A DNA stretch of 64,000 nt from Zoogloea ramigera (GCF_006539865.1 NZ_BJNV01000002.1:62001-126000), one strand, 5' to 3'; positions 32,461 to 42,386 are shown, counted from the stretch's first letter. Translations and numbers: made by a program. Notes: generated from the letters alone by a model not told the origin.

Positions 32461-33450
32461 ATGAGCATTATTGAAAAAGCGGTCGAGCGACTCGAACAAC
32501 TCCAGCGCGCAAACGCCGGGCAGGCGGCGCCCGAGGCCGCTGCGCCGGTCGACGCAACGCCCGCGCCGGTTCGGCAGGCTTCGGCCTTCGCCGCGGAGCC
32601 CCCGAAACCGGTGGCAGAAGCGCCCGCCGCGCCCGCTCCGGTCGCGGCGCGTACGCCCGCGCCTGCCGCCGCAGCCCGCCCGGGCAACCCGGCCCAGAGC
32701 ATCGAGATCGATCTCGATCGCCTGCATTCGATCGGCGCCGTGACGCCCAACGCTCCGCGCTCGCTGATCGGCGACGAGTTCCGGATCGTCAAACGCCCGC
32801 TGCTGCGCAACGTGCAGGGCAAGGGCGCCGCGGCGATCGACAACGCCAACCTGATCATGATCACGAGCTCCCTGCCCGGAGAGGGCAAGAGCTTCAGCTC
32901 CATCAACCTGGCCATCAGCATGGCGATGGAGCTCGACCACACCGTGCTGCTGATCGATGCGGACGTCTCGCGTCCGTCGGTGCTCAACATCCTCGGCCTG
33001 CCGCCGAAGAAGGGCCTGATGGATGTGCTCACCAACCCGGACATCCAGCTGGGTGATGTGCTGCTCAAGACCAACATCGAAAAGCTGAGCCTCCTGCCGG
33101 CCGGTACGCCTCACCCCCGGGCCACCGAGCTGCTGGCCAGCGATGCCATGAACAATCTGCTCGACGAGCTCGCCGTGCGGTATTCCGACCGGATCATCGT
33201 CTTCGATTCGCCCCCGCTGCTGGTCACCACCGAATCCCGGGTGCTGGCGACGCACATGGGCCAGATCGTGATGGTGGTCGAGTCCAACAAGACGACCCAG
33301 GCCGCGGTCAAGCAGGCGCTGTCCACCATCGAGTCCTGCCCCGTCAAGCTGATGCTGCTCAACAAGGCGGCTCACTCGGGCGCCGGTGCCTATGGTTATG
33401 GCTATGGTTACGGCTACGGTTACGGCCACAACCCGAAGGAGAACGCGTGA
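32461..33450 (+). CDS. XrtA-associated BY-type tyrosine kinase with a Tyr-Gly tail
   Basis: 329 residues. A Pro/Ala-rich N-terminal linker (about 20-80) precedes a BY-kinase core: Walker A SSLPGEGKS (136-144), Walker A' LLIDADVSRP (163-172) and Walker B IIVFDSPPLL. The C-terminus carries six consecutive Tyr-Gly pairs (311-322), the tyrosine cluster on which such kinases autophosphorylate. It regulates polymerisation together with the chain-length protein encoded 10 bases upstream. The end overlaps the next start (GTGA). Confidence 0.92.
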   Translation: MSIIEKAVERLEQLQRANAGQAAPEAAAPVDATPAPVRQASAFAAEPPKPVAEAPAAPAPVAARTPAPAAAARPGNPAQSIEIDLDRLHSIGAVTPNAPRSLIGDEFRIVKRPLLRNVQGKGAAAIDNANLIMITSSLPGEGKSFSSINLAISMAMELDHTVLLIDADVSRPSVLNILGLPPKKGLMDVLTNPDIQLGDVLLKTNIEKLSLLPAGTPHPRATELLASDAMNNLLDELAVRYSDRIIVFDSPPLLVTTESRVLATHMGQIVMVVESNKTTQAAVKQALSTIESCPVKLMLLNKAAHSGAGAYGYGYGYGYGYGHNPKENA

Positions 33451-34991
33451 GAACCCCCGCTTCCGGTCGCTCACGGCGGCAGTCCGACGCCTGGCGCCTG
33501 GCGGCCCTCTGTGCCCCCCTGGGGCTGATGGCTGCATCCCCGGTGCTGGCGCAGCAGCAAACGTTCAGGGTCATGCCGTCCGTTCGTTTCACCGAGACGA
33601 TCACCGACAACGCAGGCTTGCGTAACGCGGGCGAGACGAAGACGGACTGGATCACCCAGATCAGCCCGGGGCTCAGTGTCGATGCGCGCGGCGCCCGGGT
33701 CACCGGATCGTTTTCGGCATCGGTCAATGCGATCCATTACGGCAATGGCACCTCCGCTGATTCGACCAACCTGGCGTTCAACGGCAGAGGCAACATCATG
33801 GCCCTGGAGAATCGTCTGTATGTCGATCTCAACGGGTCGGTGAGCCGCATGGCCACCTCGGTCTTCGGTGCGAGGCCCGCGGACACGGTGACCGGCATCA
33901 ACCAGACCCAGGTGAGCGTTTTCAACATCAGCCCCTACTTCACGACCCGTTTCGGCAACACCGGCTCTCTGCAGTTGCGCTACACGCAGGGCGTCTCCGA
34001 CTCCGGCAGTACGGCGATGGCCAAGACTACCTCACAAAGCTGGGCGCTCAGCGCTTCAGACCCTCGCATGACGGGTCGCCTGGGCTGGGGCTTGAATGTC
34101 CTCGACCAGACCAGCGACAACAGCGCCTCCTCACGCCAGCTCAAGCAACAGACGGCGCGCCTGACCGGCATGGCCCAGGTGATGCCGGAGCTCATGCTGC
34201 GCCTCATCGTCGGCGCAGAATCCAACAATTACCGGATAAGCAACCAGAGCAGCTCGATCTATGGCGCGGGTGCCGACTGGACGCCGACACCGCGCACGCG
34301 TGTTGCGGCAACCGTCGAAGACCGTTTTTTCGGCACCGGCTACACCCTGGCCGCCGATCACCGGTCGTCGCAGATGGTTTACCGGGCCAGCTTTAGCAAG
34401 GATGCCACGACAACGAGCAACTCGATGCTGAGCCCGCTGTCGTACGCCGATTTCTTTTTTGAGCCTCTGATGCGCCAGTACGCATCCCTCTACCCCAACG
34501 TTGCCGAGCGGGAGGCTTTTGTGCGGCAGTTGCTTGCCAGCATGCCGCAGGGGCAGGTGTACCAGCCCGTCCTCACCAACGCGACCTTCCTCGACAAACG
34601 GCTCCAGGTGGGCGCCACCTACCTCGGCCAGCGCAACTCCCTTGGGCTGGTGGTGTTCCAGTCGTTGCGGGACAGCCTTGTCGAACGGGATTTTGCCGTG
34701 AGCAACGATCTGCAGGCGGGCTCGCAACTGCGGACGACGGGAGCCACCCTCACGCTCAGCCATCAGGTCACCGGGCTGACCAACCTCAATGCGTCCTTCA
34801 GCTCGACCCGCAGCCGCAACGAAGGTCTCGTGAGCCAGAGTTCGGACTCGCGCCTGCTGACCGTCGGCGTCTCGTCCCGACTGACGCCCAAGGCAACCGG
34901 CATGTTGAACGCGCGCCGCAACGAGGGTTCCTACTCCACCAGCGACTATACCGAAAACGCGGTGATCGGCAGCCTCGCAATCCAATTCTGA
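33447..34991 (+). CDS. XrtA/PEP-CTERM-system outer-membrane beta-barrel protein (TIGR03016-type)
   Basis: 514 residues from a GTG overlapping the kinase stop. A signal peptide ends near residue 35 (VLAQQQ). The remainder is a long series of amphipathic strands rich in Ser, Thr and Asn, ending in SLAIQF with a terminal phenylalanine. Both its size and its place between the tyrosine kinase and the ExeA-like ATPase match the PEP-CTERM-associated outer-membrane family. It is probably the outer-membrane porin for polymer export. Confidence 0.85.
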   Translation: MRTPASGRSRRQSDAWRLAALCAPLGLMAASPVLAQQQTFRVMPSVRFTETITDNAGLRNAGETKTDWITQISPGLSVDARGARVTGSFSASVNAIHYGNGTSADSTNLAFNGRGNIMALENRLYVDLNGSVSRMATSVFGARPADTVTGINQTQVSVFNISPYFTTRFGNTGSLQLRYTQGVSDSGSTAMAKTTSQSWALSASDPRMTGRLGWGLNVLDQTSDNSASSRQLKQQTARLTGMAQVMPELMLRLIVGAESNNYRISNQSSSIYGAGADWTPTPRTRVAATVEDRFFGTGYTLAADHRSSQMVYRASFSKDATTTSNSMLSPLSYADFFFEPLMRQYASLYPNVAEREAFVRQLLASMPQGQVYQPVLTNATFLDKRLQVGATYLGQRNSLGLVVFQSLRDSLVERDFAVSNDLQAGSQLRTTGATLTLSHQVTGLTNLNASFSSTRSRNEGLVSQSSDSRLLTVGVSSRLTPKATGMLNARRNEGSYSTSDYTENAVIGSLAIQF

Positions 34992-34998
34992 GCATCTC

Positions 34999-36087
34999 AT
35001 GTACGAAGCCTATTTCGGGCTGCGAGGCAAGCCCTTCCAGCTCAACCCGGACCCCTCCTTCTTCTATGGCAGTCGCGGCCACCGCCGCGCCATGGCCTAT
35101 CTCGAATACGGGCTGCATCAGAACGAAGGCTTCATCGTCATCACCGGCGAGGTCGGGGCAGGCAAGACGCTGCTGGTGCGCAGCCTCCTCGAAAAGCTCG
35201 ACCCCAAGAAGATCGTGGCCGCCAATCTGGTGAGCACCCAGATCGACGCGGACGACACCCTTCGTCTGGTGGCGGCGGCCTTTGGTATCCCCAGCAAGCA
35301 CCTCACCAAGAGCGACCTGCTGCTCGCCATCGAGGCTTTCCTGGTGTCCACCACCGCAGCCGGCAAGCGGGCCCTCCTGATCGTCGATGAAGCCCAGAAC
35401 CTCACGCCCCAGGCGGTCGAGGAGCTGCGGATGCTCTCCAATTTCCAGCTCGAAGACCACGCGCTGCTGCAGAGCTTCCTCGTCGGGCAGCCCGAGTTTC
35501 GCGCCATCATGCAGAGCCCGGAGATGGTGCAGCTGCGCCAGCGCGTGATCGCCTCCTATCACCTGGGGCCGCTGGATCTGCAGGAAACCCACGCCTACAT
35601 CGAACACCGTCTGTCTTGTGTCGGCTGGAAGGGCAACCCCAGCTTCGACCAGGAGGCCATGCGCGAGATCTTCAACGTCAGTCAGGGCATTCCGCGGCGC
35701 ATCAATGCCGTGTGCGACCGCATCATGCTCGGCGCCTTCCTCGGCGAGCAGCGCCGCGTCAGCGTTGACCTCGTCAATCAGATCTCGGCCGAGATGCGCG
35801 AGGAGCAGGTCACGCCGGCTGCGCTGCAGACCGACGCATTTTCGCCCCGGCCCGCAGCCGTCGTCGAGGCCTCGACAGCCGGAATCGACCTGCAGCGCCT
35901 GCTGGCCAACCCCGAGGCCGCCAAGGTGCTGGCGGGGGCAGGGGCGGCCTTCGATACGGCGCGCTTCGAAGAGCGCCTGGCCGTCCTCGAACGGACGCTG
36001 TCGACCACCCTCAATGCCCTCGGGCAGCTACTCAAGGCGGCCCAGCAGCAGGCGACGACAACCGAAAGCGGAGGGCAGGGCAAGTGA
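34999..36087 (+). CDS. XrtA-associated ExeA-like AAA ATPase (TIGR03015-type)
   Basis: 362 residues. It begins MYEAYFGLRGKPFQLNPDP, typical of the ExeA/GspA family, with Walker A GEVGAGKT (50-57) and Walker B ALLIVDEAQNL (near 130). Regular length for the 'secretion ATPase, PEP-CTERM locus' family. The exact task is not known; it may energise assembly of the export complex. It overlaps the deacetylase gene by four bases. Confidence 0.88.
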   Translation: MYEAYFGLRGKPFQLNPDPSFFYGSRGHRRAMAYLEYGLHQNEGFIVITGEVGAGKTLLVRSLLEKLDPKKIVAANLVSTQIDADDTLRLVAAAFGIPSKHLTKSDLLLAIEAFLVSTTAAGKRALLIVDEAQNLTPQAVEELRMLSNFQLEDHALLQSFLVGQPEFRAIMQSPEMVQLRQRVIASYHLGPLDLQETHAYIEHRLSCVGWKGNPSFDQEAMREIFNVSQGIPRRINAVCDRIMLGAFLGEQRRVSVDLVNQISAEMREEQVTPAALQTDAFSPRPAAVVEASTAGIDLQRLLANPEAAKVLAGAGAAFDTARFEERLAVLERTLSTTLNALGQLLKAAQQQATTTESGGQGK

Positions 36088-36950
36088 GCGCACCCACCAC
36101 CCAGACCCGCGAGCCTATCGTCAATGCGCTGACGATCGACGTCGAAGACTATTTTCAGGTGTCCGCGCTGGCCAGCCATTTCCCCAAGGATCGCTGGAGT
36201 TCCACCGAGTGCCGGGTCGAGCGCAACGTGCATCGCATCCTCGAGCTGATGCACCAGCACGAGGCCAAGGGCACCTTCTTCACCCTGGGCTGGATCGCCG
36301 AGCGCTATCCCAAGCTGGTGCGCCTGATCGCCATGGAAGGGCATGAGATCGCCAGCCACGGCTACGGCCACGAGCGGGCCAGCGACCAGACGCCCGAAGC
36401 CTTCCTGGCCGACATCCAGCTGGCCAAGGTGGTGCTCGAAGACATCGCCGACTGCGAGGTGCGGGGCTACCGCGCGCCGAGTTTCTCGGTGGGCTATTCC
36501 AACCCCTGGGCCCACGACTGCATCGAGGCAGCGGGCTACGCCTACAGCTCCAGCGTGTATCCGGTCAAGCACGACCACTACGGCGTGCCCGACGCGCCGC
36601 GCTTTCCCTACCCGGTCGCCAAAGGGCTGCTCGAGATCCCCATCACCACCGTGCGCCGGTTCGGCCGCAACTGGCCGGTGGGCGGCGGTGGATACTTCCG
36701 CCTGCTGCCTTACCCGGTTTCGGCGTGGGGCATCCGCAAGGTCAACGCCGAAGACCGTCGTCCGGCCATCTTCTATTTCCACCCCTGGGAGATCGATCCC
36801 GGCCAGCCGGTGGTCAAGGAAGCGAGCGCCAAGACCCGCTTCCGCCACTACGTGAATCTCGAGCACACCGAAGCGCGTCTCGAGCGCCTCCTGCAGGATT
36901 TCGCATGGGGGCGGATGGACGACGTGTTTCTCTCCGCAACTAGAATTTGA
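36084..36950 (+). CDS. XrtA-system polysaccharide deacetylase (DUF3473)
   Basis: 288 residues from a GTG. NodB-fold motifs are present: ALTIDVEDYF with the metal aspartate (near 19-22), HEIASHGYGHE with the two histidines, and RGYRAPSFS. The C-terminal DUF3473 part includes FYFHPWEIDPGQP. It would remove N-acetyl groups from the polymer in the periplasm or during assembly. It is predicted cytoplasmic or lacks an obvious signal peptide. Confidence 0.9.
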   Translation: MSAPTTQTREPIVNALTIDVEDYFQVSALASHFPKDRWSSTECRVERNVHRILELMHQHEAKGTFFTLGWIAERYPKLVRLIAMEGHEIASHGYGHERASDQTPEAFLADIQLAKVVLEDIADCEVRGYRAPSFSVGYSNPWAHDCIEAAGYAYSSSVYPVKHDHYGVPDAPRFPYPVAKGLLEIPITTVRRFGRNWPVGGGGYFRLLPYPVSAWGIRKVNAEDRRPAIFYFHPWEIDPGQPVVKEASAKTRFRHYVNLEHTEARLERLLQDFAWGRMDDVFLSATRI

Positions 36951-36963
36951 GTCTGGGTTTCGC

Positions 36964-38001
36964 ATGGTTTCTGTCGTAAAAGTACGCCCCTACGAGGCGG
37001 GGGACGCCTCGCGCTGGAACGCCTTCGTGTTTGGCTGCCCGGACGCGACCTTCTTTCATCGCATCGAGTGGCGCGACATCATGGAGTCGGTGTTCCGGCA
37101 CCGTACCCACTACCTCCTCGCCGAGCGTGACGGGCAGATCGTCGCGGTGCTGCCGCTGGTCGAGGTCAAGAGCCGGCTGTTCGGCCACGCCATGACCTCC
37201 CTGCCGTTTGCGGTCTATGGCGGCATTGCCGGCAGCGACGCCGAGGCCGTCGACGCCCTCGACGAGGCCGCCGACGCGCTGTCGCGCAAGGCCGGGGTGC
37301 AGCACCTCGAGTATCGCAACCTCACCGAGCGCCACCCCGACTGGCCGCGCCAGGAGGTTTACGTCACCTTTCGCAAGGAGATCCTCGCCGACGAAGAGGC
37401 CAACATGCTGGCGATCCCCCGCAAGCAGCGGGCGATGGTGCGCAAGGGCATCAAGAACGGCCTCGTCTGCGAGATCGACAGCAACGTCGACCGCTTCTTC
37501 GCGCTGTACTCCGACAACGTGCTGCGCCACGGCACGCCGGCCCTGCCGAAACGTTTCTTTGAAACCCTGATGAGGGTTTTCGGGCAGGATTGCGAGGTGA
37601 TGACGATTACCTCGCCCGAGGGCAAGCTGCTTTCCACCGTGTTGACCTTCTACTTCCGGGACGAAGTGCTGCCCTATTACGCCGGCGACGACCTCGCTGC
37701 GCGCGAGCTGGCGGCCAACGACTTCAAGTACTGGGAGCTCATGCGCCGTGCCTGCGCCCGCGGCTACAAGATCTTCGATTACGGTCGCAGCAAGATCGGG
37801 ACGGGCCCGTACAGCTTCAAGAAGAACTGGGGCTTCGAGCCCTTGCCCTTGTCCTACGAATACCGGCTCTACAAGCGCGACGAGGTGCCCCAGAACAACC
37901 CGCTCAACCCCAAGTACCGGGCTTTCATCGCCATGTGGCGGCGCCTGCCGCTGGCCGTGGCCAACACGATCGGGCCGCACATCGTTCGTAATCTCGGGTG
38001 A
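36964..38001 (+). CDS. XrtA/PEP-CTERM-system FemAB-like aminoacyl/acyl transferase
   Basis: 345 residues of the GNAT-like FemAB fold. The segment FDYGRSKIGTGPYSFKKNWGF near 270 (abridged FDYGRSK...FKKNWGF) and the N-terminal WNAFVFGCPDATFFHR region match the exosortase-associated FemAB family. FemAB proteins transfer amino acids from aminoacyl-tRNA, or related acyl groups. The acceptor here is presumably the polysaccharide, which is inference. The start follows the deacetylase by 13 bases; the end overlaps the next gene by four. Confidence 0.88.
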   Translation: MVSVVKVRPYEAGDASRWNAFVFGCPDATFFHRIEWRDIMESVFRHRTHYLLAERDGQIVAVLPLVEVKSRLFGHAMTSLPFAVYGGIAGSDAEAVDALDEAADALSRKAGVQHLEYRNLTERHPDWPRQEVYVTFRKEILADEEANMLAIPRKQRAMVRKGIKNGLVCEIDSNVDRFFALYSDNVLRHGTPALPKRFFETLMRVFGQDCEVMTITSPEGKLLSTVLTFYFRDEVLPYYAGDDLAARELAANDFKYWELMRRACARGYKIFDYGRSKIGTGPYSFKKNWGFEPLPLSYEYRLYKRDEVPQNNPLNPKYRAFIAMWRRLPLAVANTIGPHIVRNLG

Positions 38002-39251
38002 GCCCGGTGGCAGACGACCGCAGCCCGCTGCTCTACCTGGTTCATCGCATTCCTTTTCCGCCCAACAAGGGCGACAAGGTCCGGTCCTTCAACATCCTGC
38101 GTCAGCTGGCGCGGCGGCATCGGGTGTTCCTCGGCACCTTCGTGGATCATCCGGACGACGCGGCCCATGTGGGCCGCCTCGCCGAGTGGTGCGAGGAGAG
38201 CCATGTGGTCCGCCTGGATCCGCGCCTCGCGCGGGTGCTCAGCTTGCGTGGCCTGCTCGGCGGCGAGGCCCTCAGCCTGCCTTATTACCGCGATGCCGGC
38301 CTGCGGCAGTGGGTGGCCGACGTCGTGGCCCGGGAGGGCATCCGCCAGGCTGTCGCGTTCTCCGGCCCCATGGCCCAGTACCTCGACGTGCCCGGCCTTG
38401 ACCGGCGGATCATCGATTTCTGCGATCTCGATTCCGCCAAATGGACCCAATACGCCCCCGACCATCGCTGGCCGATGTCGTGGCTGTACCGGCGCGAGGG
38501 CGCAAAGCTCCTCGCCTTCGAGCGCCAGGCCGCCGCGGCCGGCGACGCCAGCCTGTTCGTCACGGAGGCCGAGGCCCAGCTCTTCCGGCAGGCCGCGCCC
38601 GAGGTGGCGGGGCGGGTCGGCGTGATGCAGAACGGCGTCGACGCCGATTATTTCAGCCCTGACCATACCTTCGACAGCCCCTTTCCGCCGGGCGGGCCGG
38701 TGCTGCTGTTCACCGGCGCGATGGATTACTGGCCGAACATCGATGCGGTGGTCTGGTTCGCCGGCGAGCTGCTGCCCAAGGTGCGCCAGCAGTTTCCCGA
38801 CGCCCGCTTCTGGATCGTAGGCATGAATCCCGCGCCGGCGGTTCAGGCGCTGGCGGCCGAGGGAGTCGTCGTGACCGGCACGGTGCCCGACGTGCGGCCC
38901 TATCTGGCCCACGCCGACGTGGTCGTCACGCCGCTGCGGATTGCCCGCGGGATCCAGAACAAGGTGCTCGAGGCGATGGCCATGGCGCAGCCGGTCGTGA
39001 TTTCTTCGGCATCCGCCACCGGGCTCGAGGCCTCGCCGGGTGAGGATTGTGAGATTGCCCACAGTGGGGATGAATTCGTTTCGCTTATCGTTGGCTTGCT
39101 CGCTGATGTAATATTGCGCCGCAACATGGGGCAGGCCGCCCGAAAGCGGGTCGTCACCCGTTATAGTTGGGGGGCACACCTGTCGGCCCTCGAAAAACTG
39201 CTGGCCGCCCCCTCCGAACCCACCGCGCAGCCCCGCCCGAAAGCGTCATGA
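37998..39251 (+). CDS. XrtA-associated glycosyltransferase (TIGR03087-type, GT4)
   Basis: 417 residues from a GTG. The N-terminal VHRIPFPPNKGDKVRSFN is the signature of the exosortase A-associated GT4 family. A GT-B C-terminal domain contains TGAMDYWPNIDAV and ARGIQNKVLEAMAMAQP, which include the nucleotide-sugar-binding region. It adds one sugar of the repeat unit; donor and acceptor are unknown. Confidence 0.9.
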   Translation: MSPVADDRSPLLYLVHRIPFPPNKGDKVRSFNILRQLARRHRVFLGTFVDHPDDAAHVGRLAEWCEESHVVRLDPRLARVLSLRGLLGGEALSLPYYRDAGLRQWVADVVAREGIRQAVAFSGPMAQYLDVPGLDRRIIDFCDLDSAKWTQYAPDHRWPMSWLYRREGAKLLAFERQAAAAGDASLFVTEAEAQLFRQAAPEVAGRVGVMQNGVDADYFSPDHTFDSPFPPGGPVLLFTGAMDYWPNIDAVVWFAGELLPKVRQQFPDARFWIVGMNPAPAVQALAAEGVVVTGTVPDVRPYLAHADVVVTPLRIARGIQNKVLEAMAMAQPVVISSASATGLEASPGEDCEIAHSGDEFVSLIVGLLADVILRRNMGQAARKRVVTRYSWGAHLSALEKLLAAPSEPTAQPRPKAS

Positions 39252-40447
39252 CCGACCCGCGCCCCCTAGTGATCCATGTGGTTTTCAGCTTCGATGTCGG
39301 AGGCCTCGAGAACGGGATCGTCAATCTGCTCAACCACATGCCGGCAGAGCACTTTCGGCACAAGATCGTGGCGCTGACCCGCTGTGTGCCGTCGTTCTGT
39401 GAACGCGTCCGGCGCTCCGACGTCGAGTTCGTCTCGCTGCACAAGCCTGCGGGCCACGGCTTGAAGCTGTATCCGGCGCTGTTCCGGATGTTCCGCGAAG
39501 AGAAGCCGGCGATCGTCCACACCCGTAACCTGGCCGCGCTCGAGATGGTCGTGCCGGCCTGGCTGGCCGGGGTGCCCGTGCGTATCCATGGGGAGCATGG
39601 CTGGGACAGCTTCGATCGGGAGGGGACGAGCCGGAAGTACCGCCTCGTCCGCAAGCTGTATTCGCCCTTCGTGTCCCACTACGTGGCGCTGTCGCGCAAG
39701 ATCGAGAGCTACCTGCTGGACAAGGTCGGCGTTGGCGCGCGCCGCGTGAAGCGCATCTGCAACGGCGTCGACGCCCGGCGCTTCGTGCCGGCGGCGCCTC
39801 GCCGCGTGTTGCCCGGCTCACCCTTCGACGCACCGGAGCTGATGGTGTTCGGCGCGGTCGGCCGCCTCCAGGCCGTCAAGGACCACGCCAACCTGATCCG
39901 CGCCTTTGCCCGGATGATCCGTGGTGACGCTGAGGCCGCAAGGCGGGCGCGCCTGATGATCGTCGGTGGCGGCCCGCTCCAGGGTGAGCTCGAAGCCCTG
40001 GTGCGTGCCGAGGGGCTCGAAGGCCACGTCTGGCTCACCGGCGAGCGCTCTGACATTCCCGACGCGATGGGGGCGATGAACGTTTTCGTGATGCCGTCCC
40101 TGTCGGAAGGCATCTCCAATACCGTGCTCGAGGCCATGGCCTCCGGTCTGCCGGTGATTGCCACCAACGTCGGCGGCAACCCCGAACTCGTGGCCGATGA
40201 CCATAACGGCCTGCTCGTGCCCGCGGCGGATCCGGCCGCGCTTTCCGCCGCCATGATGGCCCTGTTCCGGACGCCCGGGCGGGTGACGGCCATGGGGCAG
40301 GCGGGGCGCGAGCGGGTCCTGCAGGAGTTCAGCCTCGACGCCATGGTCGGGTCTTACCTGTCCCTTTATCAGGCGCTGCTCCCGGAGAGCGCTGGCGCAT
40401 CCCTGGCGGCGGTTCAATCCGGCAAAAGCCCTTCCCTGAAAGCATAA
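39248..40447 (+). CDS. XrtA-associated glycosyltransferase (TIGR03088-type, GT4)
   Basis: 399 residues from the ATG at 39248, which overlaps the previous stop by four bases; an upstream extension of the frame is not used. HVVFSFDVGGLENGIVNL (near 10-27) is typical of the PEP-CTERM/EpsH1-associated sugar transferase. The EX7E-type region is in SLSEGISNTVLEAMASGLPV (abridged SEGISNTVLEAM). It transfers one sugar to the growing lipid-linked unit. Confidence 0.9.
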   Translation: MTDPRPLVIHVVFSFDVGGLENGIVNLLNHMPAEHFRHKIVALTRCVPSFCERVRRSDVEFVSLHKPAGHGLKLYPALFRMFREEKPAIVHTRNLAALEMVVPAWLAGVPVRIHGEHGWDSFDREGTSRKYRLVRKLYSPFVSHYVALSRKIESYLLDKVGVGARRVKRICNGVDARRFVPAAPRRVLPGSPFDAPELMVFGAVGRLQAVKDHANLIRAFARMIRGDAEAARRARLMIVGGGPLQGELEALVRAEGLEGHVWLTGERSDIPDAMGAMNVFVMPSLSEGISNTVLEAMASGLPVIATNVGGNPELVADDHNGLLVPAADPAALSAAMMALFRTPGRVTAMGQAGRERVLQEFSLDAMVGSYLSLYQALLPESAGASLAAVQSGKSPSLKA

Positions 40448-40454
40448 ACAAGTC

Positions 40455-42386
40455 ATGTGCGGCATCGCCGGTCTTTTTGACACCCGCGGCAAGCGCGATT
40501 TCGATCGCGGCTTGATGAAGCGGATGAACGACATCCAGTTCCATCGCGGCCCCGACGAGGGGGATCTCTATTTCGAGCCCGGCGTGGCGCTGGGGCACCG
40601 CCGCCTGTCGATCATCGACCTGTCCACCGGCCAGCAGCCCTTGTTCAACGAGGACGGCTCGGTGGCCGTGGTCTTCAACGGCGAGATCTACAATTTCCAG
40701 GAGCTCGTGCCCGAGCTCGAAGCCCTCGGCCACGTCTTCCATACCCGCAGCGACACCGAGGTCATCGTCCATGCCTGGGAGGCCTGGGGTGAAGCCTGCG
40801 TGCAGCGCTTCCGCGGCATGTTCGCCTTCGGCCTGTGGGACCGCAACCGCCAGACCTTCTTCCTGGCCCGCGACCGGTTGGGCGTCAAGCCGCTGTATTA
40901 CGCGCTGCTCGACGACGGCACGCTGCTCTTCGGCTCCGAGCTGAAGGTGCTGATGCAGCACCCCGGCCTCGATCGGCGCATCGACCCCCATGCGGTCGAG
41001 GAATACTTCTCCCTCGGTTACGTGGCCGAGCCGCGCACGATCTTCCGCGGCGCCCTCAAGCTGCAGCCGGCAGAAACCCTGTGCATCCGGCGCGGCGAGC
41101 CGATCCCGGCGCCGCGGTCGTACTGGGACGTGCGTTTCTCCCTCGACAACCACCTCTCGGTGGGTGAGGCCTGCGCCGAACTCAACGAGCGCCTGCGCGA
41201 ATCCGTCCGCCTGCGGATGATCGCCGACGTGCCCCTGGGCGCCTTCCTGTCCGGCGGCGTCGACTCGAGCGCGGTGGTGGCCACCATGGCGGGCCTCTCC
41301 GGCGACCCGGTGAGCACCTGCTCGATAGCCTTCGACGACCCGGCCTTCAACGAGTCGGCCTTCGCCCAGCTGGTCGCCGACCGCTACCAGACGCGCCACT
41401 ACGTCGAGACGGTCAGGTCCGATGACTTCGACCTCATCGACACGCTGGCCGCCCTCTACGACGAGCCCTACGCCGACAGTTCGGCGATCCCCACCTACCG
41501 GGTCTGCCAGCTGGCCCGCAAGCACGTCACGGTGGCCCTCTCGGGTGACGGCGGTGACGAGAGCTTCGGCGGCTACCGGCGTTATCGCACCCACCTGATG
41601 GACGAGAAGATGCGCGGCGCGCTGCCCGCGGGGGTGCGCCGGCCGCTGTTCGGCATGCTCGGCCGGGTGTACCCCAAGGCTGACTGGGCGCCGCGCGTGT
41701 TCCGCGCCAAGAGCACCTTCCAGGCGATGGCGCGCAACTCGGTCGAGGCCTACTTCCATTCGGTGTCCATCCTGCGCGACGACATGCGCCGCAGCCTCTT
41801 CTCGGCCAGCTTCCGGCGCGAGCTGGCGGGCTATAACGCGGTCGAGGTGTTCCGCCGCCACGGCGAGGCCGCCCAGACCGACGACCCGCTGGCCCTCATC
41901 CAGTACCTCGACATCAAGACCTACCTGGTGGGCGACATCAACACCAAGGTCGATCGGGCCGCGATGGCCCATTCCCTCGAAGTGCGCGAACCGCTGATGG
42001 ACCATGAGCTGGTCGAGTGGCTCGCCACGCTGCCCTCCAGCCTCAAGGTGAAGGGCCAGGAGGGCAAGTTCCTGTTCAAGAAGGCCCTCGAGCCCTTGCT
42101 CCCCGACGACGTGCTGTACCGCCCCAAGATGGGCTTTGCCGTGCCGCTGGCGCGCTGGTTCCGTGGGCCGCTGAAGCAGCGCGTGCGCGAGGTCATGCTC
42201 GGCGAGACGCTGGCCCAGACCGGGATCTTCAACCGCGATTACCTCGAACATCTGGTGGACGCCCACCAGTCCGGCGCGAAGGACTACAGCGCGTCCCTCT
42301 GGACGGTGATGATGTTCGAAGCCTTCCTGCGCCACAACGGCGCCTCAGTGCCGGCGTCCCCGGCTGCAGCCGAATTGATCACGTAA
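40455..42386 (+). CDS. XrtA-system-associated amidotransferase 1 (asparagine-synthase-like)
   Basis: 643 residues. An N-terminal class II glutamine amidotransferase domain starts MCGIAG, with nucleophile Cys2, then a synthetase domain with the pyrophosphate loop SGGVDSSAV (near 270) and SGDGGDESFGGYRR. Homologues in XrtA loci probably amidate uronic acid or amino-acid groups on the polysaccharide. In the floc-forming Zoogloea resiniphila, asparagine-synthase paralogues are reported to be needed for floc formation. It is not obviously the housekeeping asparagine synthetase. Confidence 0.92.
   Translation: MCGIAGLFDTRGKRDFDRGLMKRMNDIQFHRGPDEGDLYFEPGVALGHRRLSIIDLSTGQQPLFNEDGSVAVVFNGEIYNFQELVPELEALGHVFHTRSDTEVIVHAWEAWGEACVQRFRGMFAFGLWDRNRQTFFLARDRLGVKPLYYALLDDGTLLFGSELKVLMQHPGLDRRIDPHAVEEYFSLGYVAEPRTIFRGALKLQPAETLCIRRGEPIPAPRSYWDVRFSLDNHLSVGEACAELNERLRESVRLRMIADVPLGAFLSGGVDSSAVVATMAGLSGDPVSTCSIAFDDPAFNESAFAQLVADRYQTRHYVETVRSDDFDLIDTLAALYDEPYADSSAIPTYRVCQLARKHVTVALSGDGGDESFGGYRRYRTHLMDEKMRGALPAGVRRPLFGMLGRVYPKADWAPRVFRAKSTFQAMARNSVEAYFHSVSILRDDMRRSLFSASFRRELAGYNAVEVFRRHGEAAQTDDPLALIQYLDIKTYLVGDINTKVDRAAMAHSLEVREPLMDHELVEWLATLPSSLKVKGQEGKFLFKKALEPLLPDDVLYRPKMGFAVPLARWFRGPLKQRVREVMLGETLAQTGIFNRDYLEHLVDAHQSGAKDYSASLWTVMMFEAFLRHNGASVPASPAAAELIT

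Noticed and set aside
30082-33537. A 1151-codon minus-strand open frame across the first exopolysaccharide genes
   Set aside because: It lies opposite four well-supported genes with ribosome sites and known families. Its translation is His/Arg/Asp/Gly-rich and has no recognisable domain; such long antisense frames are common in GC-rich DNA.
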